From the NCBI GenBank assembly GCA_022842065.1, contig JALHQH010000024.1, forward strand, positions 62,001-126,000: a stretch of DNA of 64,000 bases. Reading direction: 5' to 3'. The notes under the pieces are model-generated. The model was not told the DNA's origin. It saw only the letters and a program-made list of their open reading frames with translations, and did no database searches. A program made the position numbers and the translations under genes. This DNA is from Caldilineaceae bacterium. Its GTDB lineage: Bacteria > Chloroflexota > Anaerolineae > Caldilineales > Caldilineaceae. Below, piece after piece: positions 17,798 to 26,871 of the stretch (positions are counted from its first letter, which is position 1; each line of letters starts with the position of its first letter).

Positions 17798-18889
17798 CTA
17801 TCGTCCTTTTCCTAAAAAGAGCTTAAGCGCATCAAAAATCGCGTCGTCATTCCGAATGTGGGTGGTAACGACATTTTCGCGCTCGCCGAGATGGACCAAG
17901 GTATCAATAAAGCTGCCACCATAGGAACGCTCATCGACCTGGCCGTAGCAATAGAGATTGGCCAGCGGCAGCAGACGATCATCAAGCAGTTTTAGCGACT
18001 GCTCGTTGTCGCTGGTAAAGTTATCCCCATCTGAGAATTGGAAGAGATAGATATTCCAATCCGCAGGGTCATAGTTGGCCTGCACCAGATGATGACAAAA
18101 TTGCAAGGCCGAGGAGATCTTGGTGCCGCCACCTTGACGCAGGCGATAAAAGGTACTCTCATCCACTTCACCGGCGGCCGCATCGTGGACGATATAGCGG
18201 CGTTGCACGTTGCGATAGTGGCGCTTGAGCCAGGCATCGATCCAGAAGGCCGTAATCCGCACCAAGCGCTTTTCCCGATCACCCATCGAGCCAGAGACAT
18301 CCATCATGTAGATGATCACTGCATTGGCATCGGGCAACGGTTTCTTCTCATAGGAGCGATAGCGGCGATCTTCGGGATACGGAATAATGACAGGATTATC
18401 GGGGTCATATTCCCCCGCGGCAATCTGACGCTTGAGTGCTTCGCGGTAAGTGCGCTTGAAGTGGCGCAATGATTCCGGACCGACGCGCCGAATGTCGGTG
18501 TAGCGCGAAACTTCGCTCTGGAGATTCTTTTTGCCCTTTGGCTGAATGCGTGGCAGTTCGAGTTCATCGGCTAACATCTGCACCAACTCATCCAGGGAAA
18601 TTTCCGCTTCCAGGATATGCTGACCTGGATCAGAGCCCGCCCCTTGCCCCTCCCCAGGCTCGGTGCCTAGAATGTCACCCGGTTCACCTTCGCCCTGGCC
18701 AACCCCACCACTGCCCGGCTTGCCAAAGGTAAAATGGGGCAATTCCACTTGAGGCATCGGAATACTGACAAGATCCTTGCCCTGGCGCCCAATCATCTCG
18801 CCGTTGGTAATATATTTACGCAAGTTTTTGCGAATCTTACCTTTTACAATCTGCTGATAGCGTGCGCTGTCCTGTTCGATCTGTGCCAT
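17798..18889 (-). CDS. DUF444 (YeaH/UPF0229) protein with von Willebrand A-like domain
   Basis: A 363-residue protein of the YeaH family. After a basic N-terminus and a glycine-rich acidic linker (residues about 65-95, with repeated GEGEPG-type runs) come LQSEVSRYTDIRRVGPES and a MIDAS-like metal site in MMDVSGSMGDREKRL near residue 200, then QGGGTKISSALQF. The von Willebrand A-like fold usually mediates metal-dependent protein contacts. In enterobacteria yeaH lies beside yeaG (PrkA) and both respond to nitrogen starvation and stationary phase. It is the middle gene of a leftward prkA-DUF444-spoVR unit, separated from prkA by a heptamer-repeat hairpin and from spoVR by one base. Confidence 0.93.
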   Translation of the reverse strand: MAQIEQDSARYQQIVKGKIRKNLRKYITNGEMIGRQGKDLVSIPMPQVELPHFTFGKPGSGGVGQGEGEPGDILGTEPGEGQGAGSDPGQHILEAEISLDELVQMLADELELPRIQPKGKKNLQSEVSRYTDIRRVGPESLRHFKRTYREALKRQIAAGEYDPDNPVIIPYPEDRRYRSYEKKPLPDANAVIIYMMDVSGSMGDREKRLVRITAFWIDAWLKRHYRNVQRRYIVHDAAAGEVDESTFYRLRQGGGTKISSALQFCHHLVQANYDPADWNIYLFQFSDGDNFTSDNEQSLKLLDDRLLPLANLYCYGQVDERSYGGSFIDTLVHLGERENVVTTHIRNDDAIFDALKLFLGKGR

Positions 18890-18923
18890 ATGGGTTTACG
18901 TTGTCCTGTTGCTGCAATAAAAC

Positions 18924-19041
18924 GTGATGCGTGAAACGTGAAACGTGAAACGTGAAACGTGAAACGTAAAACGTGATGCGTAACACGTTTGCAACAAAGT
19001 AGCAGGTCTTTCACGTTTCACGCATCGCGTTTCACATTTCA
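18924..19041. repeat. Inverted array of GTGAAAC-type heptamers
   Basis: From 18924 to 18986 there are nine consecutive seven-base units: GTGATGC, five GTGAAAC, GTAAAAC, GTGATGC, GTAACAC. After a 20-base gap, 19007-19041 carries five units of the same family on the opposite strand. The two halves can pair into a long imperfect hairpin between the stop of prkA and the start of the DUF444 gene. It could tune expression of the downstream genes. Repeat number may vary between strains by slippage. Confidence 0.85.
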
Positions 19042-19045
19042 CAAA

Positions 19046-21091
19046 TTAGCGCTCGCGCACCTTCACGTCGCCACGGGCAAAGATACTTGCCACATAGTTG
19101 AGCACGTCGGTTGCGCAGATGTCGCAGTAGCCAAAGTTCTTGATCAAACGTGACTTGACCACTTCGATCTTCTCCTGCGTATCTTCATCGATCACGCTAC
19201 TGACCAGGCTGGTTAACTTGATGCTATCCTTCTGATCCTCAAAGAGCTTTAGTTCCAACGCTTTGCGCAGCCGTTCGTTCGAATTCCACTCGAACCGCTT
19301 GCCGTCAATCGCCAATGCGCCGATGTAGTTCATGATTTCACGCCGGAAATCATCTTTGCGGCTCACGGGAATATCAATCTTCTCTTCGATGGAGCGCATC
19401 AAGCGTTCATCGGGCTCTTCATCGCGACCGGTGAAGGGATTCTTCACCTTTTCGCGCTGGGTATAGGCCTTGAGATTATCGATATAGTTGCCGGCCAGCC
19501 GCCGGATCGCCGATTCATCGGCGGTAATTGCGCGCTGTACTTCGTTCTTGACGATCTCGTCGTACTCTTCACGCACCTCGTTGAGCAGCAGCGCAAACCG
19601 TTCGCGGTCGCGCTCATGGGTAATCAACGAGTGGTGGCGCAGCCCCATCTCCAGTTCACGGATGACGACAAAGGGGTTGAGACAGCCGGTCGCGCCATGG
19701 GCCACCAAGGCATTAGAAAGTTTATCCTGGATATAGCGGGGTGAGATTCCCTGCATCCCCTCTTGGCCGGCGTTGGCCCGCAGTTCGCGCACCGTGTCTT
19801 CGGTAAAGCCGGGCAGCGAACGGCCATCATAGAGCTTCATCTTCTGCATGAGGGTCAAACTGGCATGTTTAGGTTCTTCCAAGCGGGTGAGGATTGCCCA
19901 CATCGCGGCGATGTCCAGGGTATGGGGGGCGATATGTTTGCCTTGCACCGTGCGCCGGTTAAAGTCACGCTCGTAAATATGCACTTCGTCGCGGAAGCGG
20001 GTGACATAGGGCACATCGATCTTGACGGTGCGGTCGCGCAGCGCTTCCATATATTCATTGGCCAACAACTTGCGATATTCCGGCTCGTTGGTGTGGCCGA
20101 TGATCACTTCGTCGATATCGGTTTGCGCGAATTTCTTGGGCTTGATCTTGTGCTCTTGCGAGGCAGTCAACAGATCATAGAGGAAGGCGACATCGAGTTT
20201 GAGCAGTTCGATAAATTCGACTACACCACGATTGGCAATATTTAACTCACCGTCAAAGTTAAAGGCACGGGGGTCCGAATCAGAGCCATACTCGGCGATC
20301 TTGCGATAGTTGATATCACCCGTTAACTCGGTTGAATCCTGGTTCTTCTCGTCTTTAGGCTGAAAGGTACCGATCCCCACCCGATCCTGCTCGGAGAGGA
20401 TCAGGCGGCGGACCCGGACATGGCCCACAACGGCGCCCCAATCGCCGTCATGTTCCTCCATCAAGGCCCGATAGATATGGCGACAGGCCGGACAGAGTTC
20501 ACCTTTCACGGTGATGGTATAGTCAGCGTTGTGATTGGCATTGATTTTGGCCAGCACTTCGGGGCGCAGGGCCGGTGGGATCAGGCGGAGAGGTTCTTCA
20601 TGCATGGGACATTCCATGCGCCCATCTGCGGTCTCCCAAATCAGCGTATAAAGGGCACCATCATCCGTCGCCGAATAGGCCTCTAAGCCCTTTTTCATCA
20701 GGCGAGCAATCGTGCTTTTGGCGCTACCCACCGGGCCATGTAAGAGCAACACCCGCCGCTCGGTGCCATAGCCGCGGGCGGCGGATTGAAAGACCTGCAC
20801 CAGATCCATGAGCGCTCGATCCAGCCCAAAGATCGCGTCACGGCCACCATCAAAGGGATCATCGAAAAAGTTATAATGAATCAGTTCATCACGGAACTGG
20901 GTGTAGCTAGTGGAGCCATAGGACATAATCATATCGTAGAGCCGCTGATAGGCCGTGCGTGCTACCTTGGGAGTCGCCTGAACGATCTCCACATACTCAG
21001 CAAAGGAACCTTCCCAATGCTGGCTACGAAAGGTGGCTACATCTTGCAAATCGCGAACGAATTCGATCAGATTTTGACCGTTACTGCTCAT
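19046..21091 (-). CDS. prkA: PrkA-family serine protein kinase
   Basis: The 681-residue protein has the AAA-like PrkA core and the C-terminal kinase-related PrkA domain, at about the family's usual length of 640-690. A Walker A loop is visible as [20 protein letters not shown] near residue 120, and a Walker B-like acidic region lies near VEFIELLK. A CxxC-type pair around [10 protein letters not shown] and the ECPMHEEP segment resembles a zinc-binding insert. Family members (E. coli YeaG, Bacillus PrkA) act in sporulation and starvation responses; they have ATPase and, in some reports, kinase or protease activity. GAGGTG lies five bases before the ATG. It leads the leftward prkA-DUF444-spoVR unit. 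Confidence 0.95.
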   Translation of the reverse strand: MSSNGQNLIEFVRDLQDVATFRSQHWEGSFAEYVEIVQATPKVARTAYQRLYDMIMSYGSTSYTQFRDELIHYNFFDDPFDGGRDAIFGLDRALMDLVQVFQSAARGYGTERRVLLLHGPVGSAKSTIARLMKKGLEAYSATDDGALYTLIWETADGRMECPMHEEPLRLIPPALRPEVLAKINANHNADYTITVKGELCPACRHIYRALMEEHDGDWGAVVGHVRVRRLILSEQDRVGIGTFQPKDEKNQDSTELTGDINYRKIAEYGSDSDPRAFNFDGELNIANRGVVEFIELLKLDVAFLYDLLTASQEHKIKPKKFAQTDIDEVIIGHTNEPEYRKLLANEYMEALRDRTVKIDVPYVTRFRDEVHIYERDFNRRTVQGKHIAPHTLDIAAMWAILTRLEEPKHASLTLMQKMKLYDGRSLPGFTEDTVRELRANAGQEGMQGISPRYIQDKLSNALVAHGATGCLNPFVVIRELEMGLRHHSLITHERDRERFALLLNEVREEYDEIVKNEVQRAITADESAIRRLAGNYIDNLKAYTQREKVKNPFTGRDEEPDERLMRSIEEKIDIPVSRKDDFRREIMNYIGALAIDGKRFEWNSNERLRKALELKLFEDQKDSIKLTSLVSSVIDEDTQEKIEVVKSRLIKNFGYCDICATDVLNYVASIFARGDVKVRER

Positions 21092-21340
21092 TGTTCACCT
21101 CATTTGAACGCTGCCCATCAGCCGGACGTGGTCTAGGCTTGGTTACATCAAAACCCACGTTGCATTGATGAGCATTGAACACAAATCCCAAATGCCTCTT
21201 TTGCTCGTGCATTGGCCTCCAAGTCGCCAATGTTGCCGCGGTAACGCAACTCGGTAACGCAACATTATGCGGAATGGAGACGACACGGCTAAATCAAGGA
21301 TGTAAGGTTAGAATGCCCCACACGCTTAATACAGCCATTA

Positions 21341-21388
21341 AAAACAAAACAGGAGGGTACTAACCAGATCCCGGTTAGCTCCCTCCTG
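21341..21388 (-). terminator. Leftward intrinsic-type terminator upstream of prkA
   Basis: CAGGAGGG (21350-21357) pairs with CCCTCCTG (21381-21388), and inside it TAACC (21361-21365) pairs with GGTTA (21373-21377). On the minus strand the hairpin is followed by a T-rich run (TTTTGTTTTT). On the plus strand the run after it is ACAAACAC, so it works leftward only. It lies about 375 bases past the von Willebrand gene and 250 bases before prkA. Confidence 0.75.
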
Positions 21389-21493
21389 ACAAACACACAA
21401 TGCCTGTGCTGGCAATATCGCTCAAGGTGTCAGCCATCCAATGATGATGCCCCGTCTCATTGGATTACAGCTTTTTGAATTGCTGTATTGTAC
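21341..21493 (-). ncRNA. Candidate small RNA or attenuated leader upstream of prkA
   Basis: A possible minus-strand promoter, TTGTCG (plus 21523-21528), 17-base spacer and TGTTAT (plus 21500-21505), would start transcription near 21493. The palindrome TACTGTTA-CA-TAACAGTA (21491-21508) overlaps the -10 box. The transcript would carry a hairpin ATCCAATGA/TCATTGGAT and end at the terminator at 21350-21388, giving about 150 bases. It could equally be a conditional leader of prkA. Both boxes match only four of six bases, so this is tentative. Confidence 0.3.
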
Positions 21494-21764
21494 TGTTACA
21501 TAACAGTAGCATTCACTTTGATCGACAAACTATGTTTCGATTATCGGCGCTGTTGGTGCAAGCAGTGCTTTGCCATGGCAAAGCGATTTAAGGTAAACCG
21601 GTGTTGCGCTGTTTTGATTTATAATACACAAATCAAGCTGATACAGTACTGCCGGTACCATTCAAGACGCACAAAAGCCTAAATTGGTTCCCCAAAAACG
21701 CTCTTATGTTCTAACGCATATCATCAAATGAGCGTATATACAAGCACCGTAACGGTGCCCCATT

Positions 21765-24230
21765 CTACCATGTGGGACATTGTGCGTTTTGTGTGGCTGC
21801 TGGCGCAGGTGTGGCGGTGCGATCCGCCCCAGCGATACTGTCGGTGGTACCGTCACGCGCGTGATCGCGATCGGGGCTATCACTGCTTAGCGTCGTAACA
21901 CGTAGTGCGTGGTTGTCATCGCGTACGATGATTAATTCTGGTGAAAGTGCCAACCACTGGGCTAGCCCCGGCTGTTGTAAGAGTGCAAAGTAACAACTGC
22001 TACCAAACTGAACCGTTTCCACCTGCATCTCATCATTGTACAGCAGATCTACCCAAAGCGTCAATCGTTTCTTTTGCTCATCGACAACCGTACCACGGCG
22101 CATAAAGCTCTTACCACCAATGTATTTAACCGCTTGCCCCTCACTGACCACGGCCGTGCTGTTCAAAACGCTAATCTCTTCACTCATTTTGACCGCACTT
22201 TCACCGCTTTCCTGGGCCATTGTGGCCGAGACGGCGGGCGCATTGGCGCGGTAGCTATCGCGTAAGGCCTGGGCAGTTGTGGCCGTAGGGTCATCAACCG
22301 GCTGGGGATCCTCCCCCGGTAAGCGCTTGCCCCCATCGCCCTCCACCACGCCCGGTTCCGGTACAAAGGCCGAGGTATAAGGGGTGACGATACCATATTG
22401 CAGCCCCAGATCAACCACCGCGTCGACTAACTCTGCCGCAGGGCCTTCACGGCGGATCTGCTGGAGCAGTGTCCCGATTTTGCGCGCCGCCCACAGCCGT
22501 GCGACGGTCGGTTCGCCCCCACGCGCCACCAGTTGCTGGTCGGGGTAGCGGTAGCTGATCGTTTCGCCATTAACGGTACCGCGCAGGGTGACAGTGGCAG
22601 TTGTGCCCCCATGATAACGCCCAGCGATCATCAACTGTTCACCGGCAAACAGATCGGGTAGGGTCGCTGGGTAGATCTCATCAGCAACCAGCGCGCCATC
22701 AAATTCGATGGTCACATCGCTAAGCACAGGGGTGCTGATCCCCTGATAAAACTGGCTGACTTCTTCATCAATGCGCTCTTCCGGGCGCACATAGCTGCTG
22801 CGGCCACCGAGATCGCCACTTAAGGTGTCGAGCAAAGTGGTATTCACATCATAGCCAAGACCAAAGGCAAAGAGGCGCAGGGCCAGCTCAGCAGGACGGT
22901 TGGCCATCACATTCGCCAGAATTCGATCAATCTTGCGTTCGCCTTGGGTCGGTAGACCATCGGTCAGAAAGAGAATATAGGCAGGCCGTGTGGGCTCAGC
23001 ACTAAATTGGGCCAGCGTCTCCAGTAGAGCGCGATTGATGTCAGTGCCGCCTGTTGCTTGCAAGTCGTCAATCCACGCATGGGCTGCTTGGCGCGTCGTT
23101 TCATCAACCGCTTGCAGGTCTGCTGCCCAGACGCGTACCCCGGTGCTAAAAGTGACAAGATTAAAACGGTCAGCAGGATTCAGGCTATTCACCACAAAGT
23201 GGGCGGCCGCCTGCGCTTGCGCAAATTTCTCACCTTGCATAGAACCAGAGACATCTAGCACCATGACCACATCGCGTTCGACAACGGCAGTCGTGGGCGT
23301 CTCCAGGCCAGGTGCGGCCAGCAAGACAAAGAACCCATCTTCACCGGCGGGTTGATAACTCAGGAGGTTCAGCCCGACCGCGCGCTGATCGTTGCCAAAG
23401 TAGAGCACAAAGTCGCCAGTGGTTTGTTCATGCTCAGCAGAACCAGCGGTCATTTTATAACCAATTTGGGCGGTGGTGTCCGAAGTACGCGCCACGTCGA
23501 TGTCATGCGAGGTGCTATAGATTGTGCGCAAACCAGGCTGGTTGACCAACGCGATGTTCAAGGCTAGTGACTCAACCGGCGCCGCACGATACTGACGAGT
23601 TTGGAGCGGAAAGTGAAACTGGTAAAGGCCATCGCTGCTCGTCAGCAACTGCACATAGGAAAACGCCAGCTCACGCGTGGTGCCGGCTAGCATCGGAAAG
23701 ACGCTGATCTGCAGCAGATCATGGCCAATATATTCAAGCAGCGCTGGGTCGCGTTGTTGGCGCACAATCGCCTCATAGGTCCGTCGTGCTTCGTCAGCCC
23801 GTAAAATCTCGCCTTCCAACACCTGGCCGTCAACTGTCATTTGGAAGTCACTAATTGCTGCGCCGGCAGGGAGCGGGAAAAAATAGCTACCCTCAATGGT
23901 GCGAGGCAAATCGTTACGCAAGCGTTGGGTCAGGTGAACCTGCGCCAGCGCCCCATCAATTGTCACATCGACATGAAACGCTTCGACCTGCACTTCATCA
24001 CTCAGCAAGGGCACGGGCTGGGGCCAGAGGGGAGGCTGGGGCGGTGGATCAATGGGAAGCGCTTGTGCCTTGCCCGTGGACCAGCTAAAGCCACTCAGCG
24101 CGAGGCTGATGACCAGTAACAGCAATAAACTAATTAGACGCGGTCTGCGCGGCACAGGCAAGGGTTTGCAGCCAGTGGTAGCAATACGATCAGTCTTTTT
24201 AAAATAACCACTGTAAAAAAAATATCGCAT
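21765..24230 (-). CDS. VIT and von Willebrand factor A domain protein, secreted or membrane-anchored
   Basis: The 821-residue form starts at 24230, where ATG follows AAGGACG; the frame runs 57 codons further upstream, but that part lacks a ribosome site and is not protein-like. A hydrophobic helix (about residues 31-53) serves as signal or anchor. A VIT (inter-alpha-trypsin) domain spans about 80-205 (VHLTQRLRNDLPRTIEGSYF), and a von Willebrand A domain about 315-480 with an intact MIDAS (MVLDVSGSMQGEKF, then TGGTDINRAL). The C-terminal third includes a helical segment and a small beta-rich domain. Such proteins mediate metal-dependent surface interactions; no sortase or lipid-attachment signal is visible. 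The gene is leftward, upstream of the prkA unit but probably separately transcribed. Confidence 0.87.
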   Translation of the reverse strand: MRYFFYSGYFKKTDRIATTGCKPLPVPRRPRLISLLLLLVISLALSGFSWSTGKAQALPIDPPPQPPLWPQPVPLLSDEVQVEAFHVDVTIDGALAQVHLTQRLRNDLPRTIEGSYFFPLPAGAAISDFQMTVDGQVLEGEILRADEARRTYEAIVRQQRDPALLEYIGHDLLQISVFPMLAGTTRELAFSYVQLLTSSDGLYQFHFPLQTRQYRAAPVESLALNIALVNQPGLRTIYSTSHDIDVARTSDTTAQIGYKMTAGSAEHEQTTGDFVLYFGNDQRAVGLNLLSYQPAGEDGFFVLLAAPGLETPTTAVVERDVVMVLDVSGSMQGEKFAQAQAAAHFVVNSLNPADRFNLVTFSTGVRVWAADLQAVDETTRQAAHAWIDDLQATGGTDINRALLETLAQFSAEPTRPAYILFLTDGLPTQGERKIDRILANVMANRPAELALRLFAFGLGYDVNTTLLDTLSGDLGGRSSYVRPEERIDEEVSQFYQGISTPVLSDVTIEFDGALVADEIYPATLPDLFAGEQLMIAGRYHGGTTATVTLRGTVNGETISYRYPDQQLVARGGEPTVARLWAARKIGTLLQQIRREGPAAELVDAVVDLGLQYGIVTPYTSAFVPEPGVVEGDGGKRLPGEDPQPVDDPTATTAQALRDSYRANAPAVSATMAQESGESAVKMSEEISVLNSTAVVSEGQAVKYIGGKSFMRRGTVVDEQKKRLTLWVDLLYNDEMQVETVQFGSSCYFALLQQPGLAQWLALSPELIIVRDDNHALRVTTLSSDSPDRDHARDGTTDSIAGADRTATPAPAATQNAQCPTW

Positions 24231-24641
24231 ATAGGTCGTCCTTATTTTGTACAATTTGGGCAAAAGCAGCAACAGCGCACACGCGCAGGGCATGGCCACC
24301 AGCATGCAAGAATTTACTGGAATAGGTGCACTGCGGCCTTGGGTGGAACAAACAGCGTTACTAGTGATGAGAGGACGGCAGCGTGGATAAGAATGTTCCA
24401 TTGAGTAGGTGACAGCAGAATTGAGCGATTTTACACTTGCTTTTTTGCAAGTTCAACCACGATCAGTTTTAATGGATAGCGTGATAAAAATCAATTAACC
24501 GTTAGTGTCACGAGTTATTCGCCACCCGCTCACCCCAGATCTGTCGATCCGGGGTATGGGGCCGGAGATTTGGCAATCCCCGGCGAGCGTGGCGAATAAC
24601 GAATGACACTAACATTAACCTAAACTTATGATTAACTCGCG
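24231..24641. other. Divergent gene-free region between the VIT/vWA gene and the GT39 gene
   Basis: The 411-base gap holds the nested inverted repeat described separately (24501-24613) and the AAGGACG ribosome site of the leftward gene. No convincing promoter pair was identified in either direction. The region 24231-24401 is open in the frame of the leftward gene but reads as low-quality protein with cysteine-rich hydrophobic runs. Confidence 0.4.
24501..24613. repeat. Nested inverted repeat in a divergent promoter region
   Basis: Outer arms GTTAGTGTCA (24501-24510) and TGACACTAAC (24604-24613) pair perfectly; GTTATTCGCCAC (24514-24525) pairs with GTGGCGAATAAC (24589-24600). Inside, ACCCC..GATC pairs with GATC.GGGGT (24532-24555), and a CCGG...CCGG hairpin spans about 24562-24582. 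It ends 28 bases before the GT39 start, and the other neighbouring gene is divergent, so neither gene ends here and it cannot be an ordinary terminator. Confidence 0.75.
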
Positions 24642-26729
24642 ATGATACGACTTCTCCTCTTTTGTTTGGCCTTGATCCTGGGGCTCTATGGTGCGTTAAC
24701 AGGCAGCGCCGCCAGTCTACTGCTGGCGGCGCTTCTTATGTTTACCGTGAATGGACGATTTAGTTGGTGGGCTACCACAGCTACAACGGCTCCCGATAGC
24801 AAGTGGCAGCGCACAGTCGAGCGGCATGGTTGGTGGTTGATCGCATTCCTGGCGGTAGGCGCAGCACTAGTGGCAGCACAACAGAGTCAGCTTGATCCCT
24901 TCAATCGGGGCAGTAGCTATTTTTGGGTGGTGGGGATGCTCTTGATCCTGGTCGCCGGTTATCTCCACGATTATACACCAAGTGGGGCGGCAACGGTTGA
25001 CGTGACGGTCCCACAACCAAAGCGGCAGGGATCTGCACACCTGCACTTTAGTCGGCTTGACTGGCTGCTGATGATCGGCATCAGCGTGGTTGCGCTTTGG
25101 CTGCGGCTGCATCGCCTCAGCGACTTTCTCCCCACCATGCATGGCGATGAGGGGGAAATGGGCGAGTTGGCCCGCTGGGCACTGCATGGGCCGGATCGCA
25201 GCCACCCAACCTTACTACCACTCTTTACCACAGGTTTTCTCAATCACCCGACTCTCTTTCACTATCTACAAGCGCTGGCCATGTTCTGCTTTGGGGAAAC
25301 GCTGACCGGCTTGCGGACCCTCTCTGCGATCTTTGGGGCGCTATGTGCCGGCACGATCTATGCGGTGGGGAAGGTGGGCTGGGGCCGCGTGGCGGGCATG
25401 ACAGCAGCATGGCTGCTCGCCGTTTCGCATTTAAACATTCACTATAGTCGCATTGCGCTCAATAATATCCAAAGTGTCTGGTTTACCATTCTCTTCTTTC
25501 TTGTGCTGTTGATTGGGGTGGCGAAAACGCAGCGCGGGGAAGCTGGCACCACCGCAAACCACCAAGCCGACCAGCCGCTGTTACCCTATACCGTGCTGGG
25601 CCTTGTCATCGGGCTAAGCCAATACTTCTACTACGGATCACGCCTGATTCCGGTGCTGGCCGCGGTGTTGATGCTGCTCCTGCTGTGGCAGCGACGGCTC
25701 TCCTTCACCCAGTTATGGGGTGCGCTCTTTGCCACCGCGATCGCCTATCTGCCACTGGCGCTGCTCTATAGCCAGGACATTAGCGCCTTTCTCAACCGGA
25801 CACAGGGCGTAAGTGTCTTTAATCCGGCTGGGTTGGTGCACGCGCTTGGTCCAACCGCAAGCTGGCCGCGCGACATCCCCTTGCTTTTTTGGAGCCAACT
25901 CAAGCGCAACCTTAGCTTTTTTGTGAACATTGGCGACATGTCCGCCTTCTACCTCGCCGATCTGCGCGCCTTTGATGTGCTGACGGTGGCCCTCTTCTGG
26001 TTAGGCCTGGGGGTTGTGCTCGCGCGGGTACGGCGTTTTCAAGAGAGTGCGCTAACGATCTGGTTTGTGCTCGGTCTACTATTGGCAGGCGTATTGACCA
26101 ATGATTCGCCCAATGGGCCACGGCTTGTGGTGATTGTCTCTGCGGTTTATGTGGTGGGCGGGGTGCTTTTGCAGCGCGTCTATGAAGCGACGATGCGCAT
26201 TTGGCCTAGCGCCGGCCAGTGGCTGACCGGCTTGGCGCTGGTGATCCTGGCCTTTGGGACGCTACAAATGAATTATCATACCTACTTTGTGACCTATGCG
26301 CGCTTGATCCCTAACAACATGCCCATTCGGATGGCGCATTTGATGGCAACGAATCAAGCCGATTATCGCTTCTACCTTTTTGGCGCACCAAACTTCTTTG
26401 TAGAATATAGCGTACTCCGTTTTATCGCCCCACAAAGCGAACGGTACAATGTCACGCTTGTCGATGAGATACCACCGGCAGCAACACCGGCAGCGGCAGA
26501 CAAAGGGATCATGGTCATTGCATTACCGCATCAGTTGGATCGGTTGAATGAAGTTGCGGAGCGTTGGCCAGGCGGGAAACGTACCGAACATACCGATCAG
26601 TTAGGACGTTTGCTCTATGGTACCTACCAGTGGCCACTTGATCGGTCATTACTTAATGCAGAAACAAGCGAGACCATCAGCAATAAACAAGGGGGATCAC
26701 CACTGCCAAGCCCCAACGCGGTGCCATAA
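24642..26729 (+). CDS. GT39-like polytopic membrane glycosyltransferase
   Basis: A 695-residue integral membrane protein with about 12-13 predicted helices. After the first four helices, the loop near residue 165 carries HGDEGEMGELARW, matching the acidic catalytic site of GT-C enzymes (dolichyl-phosphate mannosyltransferase, ArnT). HPTLFHYLQALAM follows, as in the family. These enzymes transfer a sugar from a polyprenyl-phosphate donor to protein or lipid on the outer face of the membrane; the acceptor is unknown. The soluble C-terminal part (about 555-680) resembles the periplasmic domain of the family. The gene stands alone, with a convergent neighbour beyond a small hairpin. Confidence 0.85.
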   Translation: MIRLLLFCLALILGLYGALTGSAASLLLAALLMFTVNGRFSWWATTATTAPDSKWQRTVERHGWWLIAFLAVGAALVAAQQSQLDPFNRGSSYFWVVGMLLILVAGYLHDYTPSGAATVDVTVPQPKRQGSAHLHFSRLDWLLMIGISVVALWLRLHRLSDFLPTMHGDEGEMGELARWALHGPDRSHPTLLPLFTTGFLNHPTLFHYLQALAMFCFGETLTGLRTLSAIFGALCAGTIYAVGKVGWGRVAGMTAAWLLAVSHLNIHYSRIALNNIQSVWFTILFFLVLLIGVAKTQRGEAGTTANHQADQPLLPYTVLGLVIGLSQYFYYGSRLIPVLAAVLMLLLLWQRRLSFTQLWGALFATAIAYLPLALLYSQDISAFLNRTQGVSVFNPAGLVHALGPTASWPRDIPLLFWSQLKRNLSFFVNIGDMSAFYLADLRAFDVLTVALFWLGLGVVLARVRRFQESALTIWFVLGLLLAGVLTNDSPNGPRLVVIVSAVYVVGGVLLQRVYEATMRIWPSAGQWLTGLALVILAFGTLQMNYHTYFVTYARLIPNNMPIRMAHLMATNQADYRFYLFGAPNFFVEYSVLRFIAPQSERYNVTLVDEIPPAATPAAADKGIMVIALPHQLDRLNEVAERWPGGKRTEHTDQLGRLLYGTYQWPLDRSLLNAETSETISNKQGGSPLPSPNAVP

Positions 26730-26743
26730 ATAATTTGGAGGCA

Positions 26744-26778
26744 GCACTCGCTGCTACCGCGAAGCAGAAAGCGAGTGC
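26744..26778. terminator. Hairpin between convergent genes
   Basis: GCACTCGCT (26744-26752) pairs with AGCGAGTGC (26770-26778), extended by GCT/AGC inside (26753-26755 and 26763-26765). It lies 15 bases after the GT39 stop and about 90 bases past the end of the leftward binding-protein gene, where it could end both transcripts. No U-tract is present. Confidence 0.5.
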
Positions 26779-26871
26779 GATTTACCCTAAGCTGGCTTTG
26801 ATTTGGTCGTAACAGTTGCAGTGGTTATTACGGACGCAGATTGTAGAGGAAATGCTGCCAGTCAAGAAACG

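Larger units (their letters stand above)
21092..21764. other. 673-base gene-free region upstream of prkA with structured elements
   Basis: No gene of convincing coding quality is seen. On the leftward strand it contains, in order, a candidate promoter (21500-21528), hairpins and an intrinsic-type terminator (21341-21388), all upstream of prkA. Closer to prkA there is a direct repeat CGGTAACGCAA (about 21238-21262) and a small hairpin ATTGGC/GCCAAT near 21211. It may hold a small RNA or an attenuated leader. The stretch 21540-21764 shows nothing recognisable. Confidence 0.45.

Noticed and set aside
18924..19041. Heptamer repeat region as a CRISPR array
   Set aside because: Units are seven bases, contiguous, without spacers, and appear in both orientations. 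No cas gene is present.
24231..24401. N-terminal extension of the VIT/vWA protein, starting at 24401
   Set aside because: Lacks a ribosome site and reads as cysteine-rich, unlikely protein; the downstream ATG at 24230 has a good site.
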